Shown in pieces: positions 23,772 through 32,115 of a stretch of 33,271 nt of DNA. The translations under genes were made by a program, and so were the position numbers. Position 1 is the first letter of the stretch, and each line of letters opens with the position of its first letter. The notes beneath the pieces are model-generated. The model was not told the origin of the DNA, made no database searches, and saw only the letters and a list, made by a program, of their open reading frames with translations. This DNA comes from Candidatus Competibacteraceae bacterium. Lineage in GTDB: Bacteria > Pseudomonadota > Gammaproteobacteria > Competibacterales > Competibacteraceae. Location: positions 1 to 33,271 of the forward strand of contig RXIX01000029.1 in the NCBI GenBank assembly GCA_003989075.1, given 5' to 3'.

Positions 23772-26700
23772 CGGAAGCCCTCCAGTTCGCGCAGGCGGAA
23801 TGGATTGAAAGTGCCGCTGGTGCGCAGTTCGTAGCTGCCCTGACGACCGCCGAACTGAAAGACCACGCGGAAGCGGCCGGCGCCGGTGGGTTGTACCTGC
23901 GCCTGGTCGAGCAGGCGGAACCAGGCCCAGGGACCGCTTTCGCTGAGCTGTGCCGGACCCCCCGCCACCGGGGGTTGGATGTCGATATGGGCTTCGCCCC
24001 GCGCGCCGGGCCATTGTAAGTCAGCACTGCGCGCCGGCTGGCCGACGGTGTAGGCGAAGGTCTGGCCGTCGATGCCGATGGTGAACTGGCTGATGCCGCC
24101 GCTGAATTCGATTGGTGTCAGTTGAAACCGGATCGCCGGAGCCGTACTGCCCCCCGCGAACAAAGCATCGCGGATTGTCGCCGCGCGCTGGAAGGTCTGC
24201 AGGGCTTCCGGGCTGATGCTCTGATCGGCGCCGCTCGGGCCACGCCAGCGCCAGGCGCCTGCCGTGATCTCGACATGGGGTTTGAGATATTGCTGAAAAA
24301 AGCGGTCCATCAGGCCATTGACGCCAAAGAAGCGGCCGAAGGCATCCAGGGTGGCATCCGGGGGACCAGCGGCAGGACGCGCGGCGGCCGCTCCATTGTC
24401 CTGACCGACCCATTGAATACTGTTGACCGGTACGGTATTGGCCGCGCCGCTGGCGGGTCCGGCGCCGCTCCACTGGATTGCGCTGCGCGCGAGCGGATAG
24501 CGGCCCTGCAGGTTGTCCTGGAAGAAAGTGGCGATGCGCGCGGCCTTCCATTGCGCATTAAGGCGGTCGCGCAGGCTGCGCACGGCGTCGGCACTGTCGC
24601 GGGCGAGCTGGTCAAGCAGGGTGTTGAACGGCGGTGGCTTGCGGCTGGCATCGACCTGCAGCTGATTGATGACGCTGTCGAGCTGATCCTTGAGGGTTTG
24701 CGGCACGCTGCCGTCGGTGCTGGACTGACGGGCGCGGGCGAGCGCATTCATGTGCCCGTACAGGTCGTTGATCGTGGACAGGGTTTTATCGAGTACGGGA
24801 ATGGCGCCCTCGGCACCCTGGGTTTCGCGGCGATACTGGGCGCTGAAATCGAGAAAGCGCCCTTCCAGAGTGCAGGGCTGCAGCGCAGTGGCGGGCGCGC
24901 TGGGTGCAAGAATGTCGCCGACGCGCTTGTCGAGTGGCGTGTCGAGACTGGCTGCCTTGCCGGGTTCCGCCGGTGCTGGCGGTTTGTCGAGCGCGGTTTC
25001 GCGGCCGACGGTTTCGATCAGGCCGCGCAGCGGCGAGGCGGGTGCCGACAGCACCTGCAGGATGTCCAGCGCCGTTTCCAGGGTATCGAAGGGCTTGATG
25101 CGCACATCGTCCAGCAGTCCCTGCCACTGCTGCAGAAAATCGCCCAGATAGAGCCGGCAGACGCTGTCGGCAATGCGCTGGCGCTCGGCGGGGCTGGCGG
25201 ATACCTGCTGCGCCGTGCCCAGGATCCAGCTCTCATCGGCCAGTCGGTCGATCAGCTTCGGGCTTTCGACGAGAAAAAACTGGTAATAGCCCTTGTAGGT
25301 GTACAGGCCGGGCACACCGCTGTTGAGCGGCTGGCCGCTTTTGCGCGCGAACACCCGCGGCGTGTCGGGGCCGGCCGCCAGGGTCAGGCCAATCTCGACC
25401 GGCGTGCCCGCGCTGCGCTGCAGTTGCTGCAGGTGCTGGTAGATACGCTGCGCCAGCGGCATCTGGTTGAGCAGGGCGCGGCTGTTCTGGATCAGGGCGC
25501 TGTCCAGGGCGATCGGCGATTGCAGCGGTGCCTGTTCCAGCAGGGCGTCGAGATGCGCGGCGAGCTGTTCGCGCTGTTCGCGGGTGGTGCTGGCAGGCAG
25601 ATTGGCCTGCCATTCGCGCAGCATCCAATCACGCACCGTCGCCGCATCGAAGCGCGTTGGGTCGTCGAACATCAGATAGGCGCGCAGGGTATCGTACAAC
25701 TGGCTGGGATTGGCGGTGTTCTGGCGCAGGCGTTCTTCCATGCGCAGCACGATGCGCGGCAGCAGCGCCCGCGTCAGCAGCCGCTCATACAGCGCCCGCG
25801 CTTCGCCACCGAGCTTGTCGCCCTGATACAAGCCAAAGCCCATCAGCCAGGGCGTGCCGGCATCGCGATCGGCATAGCCACCGGGAATGGTGCGGGCCGC
25901 GTCGAGCAGGGCCAGGGTCGCAGCCGGGTCGGTCTGGTCGGGTGAAAGCGCTGTAATCTGCTGCTCGACCTGTTGCCGCTGCTTTTGCACCGCCTGCACA
26001 TACAGCTCGTTGCGGGCGTAGCTGGTCAGCCACAGCACCGCCGCCAGCACGGTAATCAGCACCGCGATAGCATAGGCACCGCGCTGCATCCAGGCCCGCC
26101 AGCGTTCCACGCGCAGATTGGCGCCAGCGATCTGCGCTTCCGGGAAGATGACATCGCGCAGCAGCCGGGTAATGAAATAGCTGCGGCCCTTGCCGGAAAA
26201 GGCGCCCAGCGCCTGTCGGCTCAGGCCAAAGGTGCTGGCCAGCGAACTCATCAGCCGATCGATCGGCGTCCCTTCCTGGGTGCCGCTGGTGAAATACACC
26301 CCGCGCAGTAGCACCCGTTCCTCGTAGCGGCTGGGCCGGAACACCTCGTGCAGGAAGCGGTCGGCGATCTGGCGCAGCGAGCCGAACTGCTGCGGCAGGC
26401 TGTAGATCAGGTCGCGGCGCTGCGGGTCGCGTTCATTTTGCAGGCGCTCGACCAGCCGGTCATTGAGGCGCTGCTGCAGCAGATCGAACTCGGCAGTGAA
26501 GCGCTCGACTACGCCTTGCGGATCGCTCGGATCGTCCATCGGCAGAGTCAGGCCCCAGACCTGCGCCCGCTCTTCCTGACCAAGATCGCTGAAAAACTCG
26601 ATGAACCCGGCGATCAGGTCGGCCTTGGTGAACAGTACATAGATCGGGAAGCGGATGCCGAAGTGTTCGTGCAGCTCCTGAATGCGCTGCTTGATGGCCA

Positions 26701-27502
26701 GTGCCTGGGCGCTGCGCTCTTCCTCGCGCTGCTGCATCAGGTCGGCGAGGCTGATGGCTACGAAGGCGCCGTTGATCGGCCGGCGTTTGCGGTGCTTTTT
26801 CAGCAGGTCGAGGAAGCCGCGCCAGGCCGCCCGATCGACCTCCTCGTGGCTGTCCTGGGTGGTGTAGCGGCCGGCGGTGTCGAGCAGCACGGCTTCGTCG
26901 GTGAACCACCAGTCGCAGTTGCGGGTGCCGCCGACACCGCGCACCTTGCCGGCGCCGACTGGGAAGCGCAGCCCGGAGTTGATCAGCGCAGTGGTTTTGC
27001 CTGAGCCGGGCGGGCCAATGATGATGTACCAGGGCAACTGGTAAAGGTACTGGCCGCGACCGCTCTTGCCGCCGAGTCGGGCCTTCTTGAGTACGCCCAG
27101 CGCATCATCCAGACCCTGTTTGAGAGTGGCGATTTCCTCCGCCGAGGCGGCTTCCTGCTCCTGGCGACGCTGCTGCTGCTCGCGGGGACTCGGACCGGCT
27201 TCGCCCGCGCCCGCGCCCGCACCCGCACCCGGGCTACCCATGCCGCCCACGCCCTGGCCGGCCAGATCGGCGAGCATGTCGCGATTCCGGCGCAGGGTGT
27301 CGATGTAGTAGTAGAGCTGGTAGAGGGCATACATGCCGCCGACGGTCATGATGCTGAATACCCGGCCCAGATCGGAGGCGAGCGGCGTTTCCCCGGCGAC
27401 CGCGACCAGGGGCCCGAGGTACCAGATCAGGGCGGCAACCGCCAGCAGGCCGGTGATGCCGATGAACCAGCGGCTTTTGAAGAAGCTGAGAATCGTGTTC
27501 AT
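23753..27502 (-). CDS. tssM: T6SS membrane-complex protein TssM (IcmF)
   Basis: TssM is the large inner-membrane subunit whose periplasmic part spans to the outer-membrane lipoprotein TssJ. The 1249-residue protein has two N-terminal membrane helices (about 12-37 and 48-67), then a Gly/Ala-rich linker (about 82-104) and a GTPase-like cytoplasmic domain with Walker A GPPGSGKT (163-170) and DTAGRY (208-213). A third membrane helix (about GAYAIAVLITVLAAVLWL) leads into a long periplasmic region containing the IcmF-related and C-terminal TssJ-binding domains. The ATG at 27502 is 10 bp from the tssL stop. The frame is open 39 codons upstream, but those overlap tssL. Confidence 0.96.
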   Translation of the reverse strand: MNTILSFFKSRWFIGITGLLAVAALIWYLGPLVAVAGETPLASDLGRVFSIMTVGGMYALYQLYYYIDTLRRNRDMLADLAGQGVGGMGSPGAGAGAGAGEAGPSPREQQQRRQEQEAASAEEIATLKQGLDDALGVLKKARLGGKSGRGQYLYQLPWYIIIGPPGSGKTTALINSGLRFPVGAGKVRGVGGTRNCDWWFTDEAVLLDTAGRYTTQDSHEEVDRAAWRGFLDLLKKHRKRRPINGAFVAISLADLMQQREEERSAQALAIKQRIQELHEHFGIRFPIYVLFTKADLIAGFIEFFSDLGQEERAQVWGLTLPMDDPSDPQGVVERFTAEFDLLQQRLNDRLVERLQNERDPQRRDLIYSLPQQFGSLRQIADRFLHEVFRPSRYEERVLLRGVYFTSGTQEGTPIDRLMSSLASTFGLSRQALGAFSGKGRSYFITRLLRDVIFPEAQIAGANLRVERWRAWMQRGAYAIAVLITVLAAVLWLTSYARNELYVQAVQKQRQQVEQQITALSPDQTDPAATLALLDAARTIPGGYADRDAGTPWLMGFGLYQGDKLGGEARALYERLLTRALLPRIVLRMEERLRQNTANPSQLYDTLRAYLMFDDPTRFDAATVRDWMLREWQANLPASTTREQREQLAAHLDALLEQAPLQSPIALDSALIQNSRALLNQMPLAQRIYQHLQQLQRSAGTPVEIGLTLAAGPDTPRVFARKSGQPLNSGVPGLYTYKGYYQFFLVESPKLIDRLADESWILGTAQQVSASPAERQRIADSVCRLYLGDFLQQWQGLLDDVRIKPFDTLETALDILQVLSAPASPLRGLIETVGRETALDKPPAPAEPGKAASLDTPLDKRVGDILAPSAPATALQPCTLEGRFLDFSAQYRRETQGAEGAIPVLDKTLSTINDLYGHMNALARARQSSTDGSVPQTLKDQLDSVINQLQVDASRKPPPFNTLLDQLARDSADAVRSLRDRLNAQWKAARIATFFQDNLQGRYPLARSAIQWSGAGPASGAANTVPVNSIQWVGQDNGAAAARPAAGPPDATLDAFGRFFGVNGLMDRFFQQYLKPHVEITAGAWRWRGPSGADQSISPEALQTFQRAATIRDALFAGGSTAPAIRFQLTPIEFSGGISQFTIGIDGQTFAYTVGQPARSADLQWPGARGEAHIDIQPPVAGGPAQLSESGPWAWFRLLDQAQVQPTGAGRFRVVFQFGGRQGSYELRTSGTFNPFRLRELEGFRCPEQL
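27202..27230. repeat. hexanucleotide-type simple repeat in tssM
   Basis: A run of CGCCCG/CACCCG units on the plus strand encodes the alternating Gly-Ala linker (GAGAGAGAG) of TssM on the minus strand. Such runs are prone to slippage in multiples of six, which would keep frame. Confidence 0.6.
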
Positions 27503-27512
27503 GGCCCCGGCC

Positions 27513-28883
27513 CTAGTTGATCCGCGCCAGCAGGATGATGTCGACGCGCCGGTTGAGGGCGCGATTGGGTGCGGTGTCGTTGGACGCGACCGGCTCGGTA
27601 TCGGCGCGGCCCTCGCCAATGAAGCGGCCGGGCTGGTTGCTGACTGCGGCCAGCAGTTTGACGACGCTGTCAGCGCGGGCCTTGGACAGATGCCAGTTGG
27701 ACGGGAATTGCAGGGTGCGGATCGGCACGCTGTCCGAGTGGCCGGTCACCAGTACCCGGCCCTGCACCGTGTTCAGCTCCTTGCCAATCTGCGCCAGCAG
27801 CGGTGTGAAGGCCGGTTTGATATTGGCGCTGCCGGAATCGAACAGGCCATCGCCGCGAATGCGCACCGTGGTCTTGTCGGCATCTTCGAGTACATCGACC
27901 AGGCCCTGGCGGATCTGCGGGTCGAGGAAGGCGCGCAGGTCGCGGGTGACACGGCTGAGATCGGCGGTGGCGCGTGGCTTGGGTGCTGGCGCAGCCACGG
28001 CAACACCGGCGCGGCGGGCCATGGCTACGGTCTCGCCCCGCACGCCGCTGAGCGCGGTCAGCGCTGGATCGGATGCGCTATTGAGCAGCCAGTTGAACAG
28101 GGCGTAGGCGATCAGCAGCAGCGCCGCAGCCACCGCCGCGACCACCCACAGCGGTACATAGCGGATCAGCGGATTGTGCTGCTCGACCACGCCGCGCCAG
28201 TGCGGTGACAGCTCGCGCTCGAACTCGCCGCGTGCGGTGCGGATGGCGTTGTAGACTCGCTCACGCTGCTCGTCGAGGCGGCTGCGGCCATTTTCCAGCA
28301 GCCGGTAGCGGCCCTGAAAGCCGAAGGACAGGCACAGGTAGAGCAATTCCAGTAGGTGCAGGTTCTTGCGTGGATCGGGCAACAGCGCATCCTGCAGTTC
28401 AAAGACTTTTTCGCCGCCCCAGGTTTCGTTGTGGAAGGTGATCAGCAGGCTGTTCTCGCTCCAGTCGCTGGCCCGGCCCCAGGGTGTGTTCAACACCACC
28501 TCATCGAGCAGGGTGCACAGGATGTAGCGGGCGCGGAATACGGTTTTCTCCGCTATGCCCTGCTCGCGGGCACGGGCGGTGAAGGTCTTGATCTCCTCGA
28601 TCATGCGCAGGCGCAAGCGCTCCGGGTCGGGATGCGAGGAGGTGTTCTTCAGGCGCATGACCAGCCCGAGCAGTGGCGCAGCGGCGCTTTCCAGCGGATT
28701 AAGGCCCGGGCCGGTAGCAACAAGGGGTACGGCTTCGGCAGCCAGACCAGGTGATGGCCCGGGGGAGGGTTCGGGTGGTGATGGCATGGCCGGGGGCGCA
28801 CGCCGGCCACCCGGCGCCGGACGGATCACGGTGCGGTCGCTGTCGTCACCGGCGTCGGTCGCAAAAGGGTCGTCGATGGTCAC
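27513..28883 (-). CDS. tssL: T6SS protein TssL (DotU) with C-terminal OmpA peptidoglycan-binding domain
   Basis: TssL partners TssM in the inner membrane. The 456-residue protein has an acidic and then proline-rich N-terminal tail (about 1-55), a DotU cytoplasmic domain (about 68-235, with ILCTLLDEVVLNTPWG and SLLITFHNETWGGEKVFE), one membrane helix (about 243-267), and a periplasmic OmpA-like domain (about 330-456, with GHSDSVPIRTLQFPSNWHLS and NRALNRRVDIILLARIN). This is the peptidoglycan-anchored (evolved) TssL type. Start is GTG 28883 with GGAG 9 bases before it. It lies 14 bp from the tssK stop. Confidence 0.94.
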   Translation of the reverse strand: MTIDDPFATDAGDDSDRTVIRPAPGGRRAPPAMPSPPEPSPGPSPGLAAEAVPLVATGPGLNPLESAAAPLLGLVMRLKNTSSHPDPERLRLRMIEEIKTFTARAREQGIAEKTVFRARYILCTLLDEVVLNTPWGRASDWSENSLLITFHNETWGGEKVFELQDALLPDPRKNLHLLELLYLCLSFGFQGRYRLLENGRSRLDEQRERVYNAIRTARGEFERELSPHWRGVVEQHNPLIRYVPLWVVAAVAAALLLIAYALFNWLLNSASDPALTALSGVRGETVAMARRAGVAVAAPAPKPRATADLSRVTRDLRAFLDPQIRQGLVDVLEDADKTTVRIRGDGLFDSGSANIKPAFTPLLAQIGKELNTVQGRVLVTGHSDSVPIRTLQFPSNWHLSKARADSVVKLLAAVSNQPGRFIGEGRADTEPVASNDTAPNRALNRRVDIILLARIN

Positions 28884-28897
28884 GGTGCCTTACTCCG

Positions 28898-30250
28898 TTA
28901 TTCCTTGATGGCCCAGAAGGCCATGTCCAGCCCCGGAAACTCGCCGCCGACGTGGAAGGCAAAACCGCCGGAACTGAGCAACTGTTTCCAGAACTCGCTG
29001 CTGCGGTCGAGCCGGAAGTAGATGAAATCGGCCCGATAGGGGATCTCACGCGGTGCGACCGGCAGGGCACTGACGCCGATGCCGGGCAGATGGTGGTTGA
29101 CGAACTGGGCGATGCGCTCGACCGGACCGATCTTCACCTGGGTCGGGAAGCGGGCACGCAGCAGATCGGCGGCCATGTCGGCGCGCACCGCCAGGATGAA
29201 GGTGGCCTTGGTAAGCAGCGGGCGCTCGCGGTCGGTGATGATCGCCACGCGGATGCCGTACTGGCGTTCCTCGATGGGAATCTGGATCGCTGCCTGTTCC
29301 TCGACCAGGCTGAGCGAACGGCGCAGTTCGGTCATCAGCACGTCGAAACTGCGCTGCAGGTCGTCGTGATCATAGGCCGGGAACGGTGGCGGCCGGCGCC
29401 GGGTCTTGCCGGTGAAGGTGGCCATCTCGCCGGCCAGTTGCAACGCCGCCTGGTAAAAGTCCGCCGGGTGCAGGCCGGGCATGATCGTCAGATGGGCGAA
29501 CAGCGGTTCAAAGCGGTTGATGGCCTGCAGGCGCAGGAACTGGGCGATATCGACCCCGGCACCGCGTGCCGTGCCGGCGCCACTGACCCGTTCCGCCAAG
29601 GCATCGCCGCGCTGGTGCAGCAGACCCAGTACCTCGGTCACGAAACCGTTGAGTACCGGCACGCCGCGACAATCCAGGCAGGGCGGCAGATAGGCCGGGT
29701 CCAGTACCACAGTCTGATCCGGTCGCTTTTCCTGCACCCGGGCAATGCCGATGCAGGTGTGCTCGCTGGAGTCCTTGCTGTCCAGGAACAGCCGCAGGCG
29801 CGGCTCGCCGATCTCGACGAAGGCGCTGTTGTTGGCGGTGTCGATGTTGTTGTCGCGCACCTCGCTGGCTGTGACCCGATAGCGCGCGGCGGTGTCCTGA
29901 CGCTCGCCGCGCTCGACCTCAGCCATGCCCGAACGCCGCAGCGGCAGGGCCAGTAGCACCCGGGTATCGCGGACACTGGCCTCGATGTCCAGTGGCGGCG
30001 GCGGTGGATCATGGTCGGGGATGTTGAATGGCGTGCCGTCCGGCAGCAGGCCGCGTGCCGTGGTGATGGCGACCTTGCCCAGGGCCAGGGCTTCGCGATC
30101 CAGCACCAGCTCAGCCACGCCCCAGGCATAGGGGCGCAGCAGGGTGCAGGATTGCCGGACCAGGGCTTCGATGTAGCGGTCCTGCTGCTGGAAATGCTGC
30201 GGGCGCAGGAACATGCCCTCGGACCACACGACCTTGCTATACCAGCTCAT
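28898..30250 (-). CDS. tssK: T6SS baseplate protein TssK
   Basis: TssK is the trimeric adaptor that joins the baseplate to the membrane complex. The 450-residue protein begins with the strongly conserved VVWSEGMFLRPQHFQQQDRY and ends with FAFHVGGEFPGLDMAFWAIKE; other family stretches include IPIEERQYGIRVAIITDR and LPGIGVSALPVAPREIPYR. It is encoded between tagH and tssL. The usual gene before tssK in this cluster type, tssJ, is not present: 124 bp separate the tagH stop from this ATG. A direct repeat of GCATCACTCG (30255-30264 and 30266-30275, plus strand) lies just upstream, and the ribosome site is poor. Confidence 0.95.
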   Translation of the reverse strand: MSWYSKVVWSEGMFLRPQHFQQQDRYIEALVRQSCTLLRPYAWGVAELVLDREALALGKVAITTARGLLPDGTPFNIPDHDPPPPPLDIEASVRDTRVLLALPLRRSGMAEVERGERQDTAARYRVTASEVRDNNIDTANNSAFVEIGEPRLRLFLDSKDSSEHTCIGIARVQEKRPDQTVVLDPAYLPPCLDCRGVPVLNGFVTEVLGLLHQRGDALAERVSGAGTARGAGVDIAQFLRLQAINRFEPLFAHLTIMPGLHPADFYQAALQLAGEMATFTGKTRRRPPPFPAYDHDDLQRSFDVLMTELRRSLSLVEEQAAIQIPIEERQYGIRVAIITDRERPLLTKATFILAVRADMAADLLRARFPTQVKIGPVERIAQFVNHHLPGIGVSALPVAPREIPYRADFIYFRLDRSSEFWKQLLSSGGFAFHVGGEFPGLDMAFWAIKE

Positions 30251-30374
30251 GAAGGCATCACTCGTGCATCACTCGGGTTGGGGATGGGGGCGGTAGTTGG
30301 CGTTGTCGATCTTCCGTAAATCTAGCATCCAAACGGCATGCCGACGCGCCAGACCAGCGGTGCGCGGGCGCGCG

Positions 30375-31907
30375 TCAGCGACTCCGTTGATGTTCTTCGT
30401 AGGCCCGGGCGAAGGCATCGCCGAACAGTTTATTGAAATCATCCTCGGCTTCGCGGGCGATGGAGGCGTACTCGGCCTTGAACAGATCCCAGTACTTGGC
30501 CTTGCGATTCAGCGGCAGGATGCTGTCAAGCAGACCGTGTTCGAGGCGGGTTTCCAGGTTTTCCGGGTCAAAACGCTCCAGCAGGCGGGCCAAAGCGGCC
30601 TGGATGCCGGCCATGACTGCCAGTTGATGCGCCTTGATATCGGTAAAGCCCTCGCGCACCGCCTGTACGGGCGCCATGTAGGCGCTTTGCTGGCCGAGCA
30701 GCAGCAGGGTCATGACTTCCTCGGCGCGCAGCGGTGGCTGGCCGGGCGGCGTCTTGAGCGGGTTGTTTTCGATCGGGCCAATGGCCGTGCGGTCCAGGCG
30801 GAATTCGCCCTTGACATCGCCGCGCGCCAGCAGGATTTCCATCAGGCCCTGCACGGTCTCGCGGAAGATCGCGCCCAGGCGGATCATGAGCTCCGGCAAC
30901 TGCTCGGCGGTGGTATGCAGGTGCGGCAGACCGGCGCCGTCGCAGAAGGCGTATAGCAGGGCTGCGTCCAGCACTGGCCTGGCAGCCGGTGGCGGTTCGA
31001 GTGGTGCGGGAGCGGGCGTGGGGCGGCTGACCGGTGGCGGTTCGATCGGTGCGGGAGCGGGCGTGGGGCGGCTGACCGGTGGCGCGACGTTCCACCAGTC
31101 ATCGGGAATGAGCGCGTCGGCGACTGGCGCGGGTTCCGGCTCCGGCAGCGGTATGGGTACAGGCACGGGTGTTGGCGCGGGTTCCGGCCTGGTGACGGGT
31201 TTTGGTTCAGGCTTTGGCGTCGGTACCGGGCCGATTTGGGAGACCAGCACGGGCGGTTCAAAGGCAGCCCGATCGGGACTGAGCAGATCGGCGGAGGGTT
31301 CGGTAATGGCAGCGCCCAGCGGTGCCTTGTCGCGCGGCCGCAGACCCAGGCTGTCCTCCTGTCCGCTGGATTCACCGCTTTCCTCGATCTCCTCGGTCTC
31401 CTCGGGATTATCGGTCAGGAGGTCGGAGAAGGAAGGGCGGGCGATATCGACCGCTGGCACCACCGGTGGCGTGATCTCGGGAATGGCGATATCCGGCATT
31501 GCCCCGCTCGCCGGCCTGGGCATGACATCGGTAACTGGCCCTTCTTCTTCAGTCGCTTGCGGTGCGACCGGGACGGCGCTGGCTGCGGTGGTGATGCTGA
31601 CAGCGATTTCATACTCGCCGAGGATGAAACGATCACCATCATGGAGCGCAACCGTCTGCTCGCGGGTGATGCGTTCGCTGGAATCGTTGAGAAAAGTGCC
31701 GTTGGTGCTGGTATCGGTCAGGAAATAGCGGCCATCCTGATGATGAACGGTACAGTGCTTGCTTGACAGAATCCGCTCGGGATCCTGCAGCACCCAGTCA
31801 TTGGATGGTGCGCGACCAATGCTGATCGAGCCCCGCTCCAGGGTGCGGGTGACTTCCTGGCCCGGCGAGAGCCTCTGAAAACTGGTGATGGTCAAGGTCA
31901 GGGGCAT
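30375..31907 (-). CDS. tagH: T6SS FHA-domain protein TagH (Fha-type)
   Basis: An FHA scaffold that, when phosphorylated by PpkA, promotes T6SS assembly; PppA reverses this. The 510-residue protein has the FHA domain at about 20-95 with GR (31-32), SSKH (48-51) and TSTNGT (66-71), the residues used for phosphothreonine recognition. A long acidic and Pro-rich linker (about 115-315) includes two copies of a PPVSRPTPAPAP-type unit. The C-terminal domain (about 320-510, including YAFCDGAGLPHL and ILPLNRKAKYWDLFKAEY) is typical of type VI FHA proteins. I chose ATG 31907 because FHA sequence starts directly after; a TTG start 11 codons upstream is possible. It is the first gene of the minus-strand arm. 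Confidence 0.93.
   Translation of the reverse strand: MPLTLTITSFQRLSPGQEVTRTLERGSISIGRAPSNDWVLQDPERILSSKHCTVHHQDGRYFLTDTSTNGTFLNDSSERITREQTVALHDGDRFILGEYEIAVSITTAASAVPVAPQATEEEGPVTDVMPRPASGAMPDIAIPEITPPVVPAVDIARPSFSDLLTDNPEETEEIEESGESSGQEDSLGLRPRDKAPLGAAITEPSADLLSPDRAAFEPPVLVSQIGPVPTPKPEPKPVTRPEPAPTPVPVPIPLPEPEPAPVADALIPDDWWNVAPPVSRPTPAPAPIEPPPVSRPTPAPAPLEPPPAARPVLDAALLYAFCDGAGLPHLHTTAEQLPELMIRLGAIFRETVQGLMEILLARGDVKGEFRLDRTAIGPIENNPLKTPPGQPPLRAEEVMTLLLLGQQSAYMAPVQAVREGFTDIKAHQLAVMAGIQAALARLLERFDPENLETRLEHGLLDSILPLNRKAKYWDLFKAEYASIAREAEDDFNKLFGDAFARAYEEHQRSR
30988..31077. repeat. two 45-bp tandem repeats in tagH linker
   Basis: Units 30988-31032 and 31033-31077 differ at two adjacent bases (GAG TGG versus GAT CGG, plus strand). 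They encode two 15-residue Pro/Ala-rich units of the TagH linker on the minus strand. Near identity suggests a recent duplication that varies linker length. Confidence 0.88.
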
Positions 31908-31974
31908 GGCGCGATGTCCGTGGGCAGGATGCCGCTGCAACTATCCGGGCGGGAGAGACTGGATGGATCCAAAT

Positions 31975-31993
31975 ATATGCATATGCAATATGC
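31975..31993. promoter_or_regulatory. ATATGC repeat/palindrome between the T6SS arms
   Basis: Three ATATGC units (31975-31980, 31981-31986 and 31988-31993) form overlapping palindromes ATATGCATAT and TGCATATGCA. The AT-rich block stands out against the GC-rich genome and lies 68 bp upstream of the tagH start, so it could be a regulator or nucleoid-protein site. No regulator is identified. Confidence 0.4.
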
Positions 31994-32044
31994 GATTTTG
32001 TAATGCGCAGTCTATACCGCGCGAACAGCTTGCGCCAAGCAGGC

Positions 32045-32050
32045 TATACT
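32045..32050 (+). promoter_or_regulatory. candidate -10 element for tssA arm
   Basis: TATACT differs from TATAAT at one position. No good -35 hexamer lies 16-18 bp upstream, which would fit an activated promoter. The Fur-type site begins six bases after it, covering the expected transcription start. Confidence 0.4.
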
Positions 32051-32055
32051 GAATC

Positions 32056-32070
32056 TGATAATGATTCTCA
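32056..32070. promoter_or_regulatory. Fur box between tagH and tssA
   Basis: TGATAATGATTCTCA matches the 7-1-7 core of the Fur consensus (TGATAATnATTATCA) in all but one defined position. It lies 45 bp upstream of the tssA ATG and just downstream of TATACT, the place where a repressor would block transcription start. Fur control of T6SS promoters is known in some enteric pathogens. Use here is inferred. Confidence 0.65.
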
Positions 32071-32115
32071 AGTGATCATGTCCTATGGTCAATGACCGGA
32101 TGAGGCCTGCGAGCG

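Noticed and set aside
24122-25945. A 607-codon plus-strand frame across tssM.
   Set aside because: It is antisense to the conserved TssM and has no recognisable domain.
30269-30328. A 19-codon minus-strand reading frame (MLDLRKIDNANYRPHPQPE) in the slot where tssJ is expected.
   Set aside because: It is too short, has no signal peptide or lipobox, and resembles no TssJ segment I recognise.
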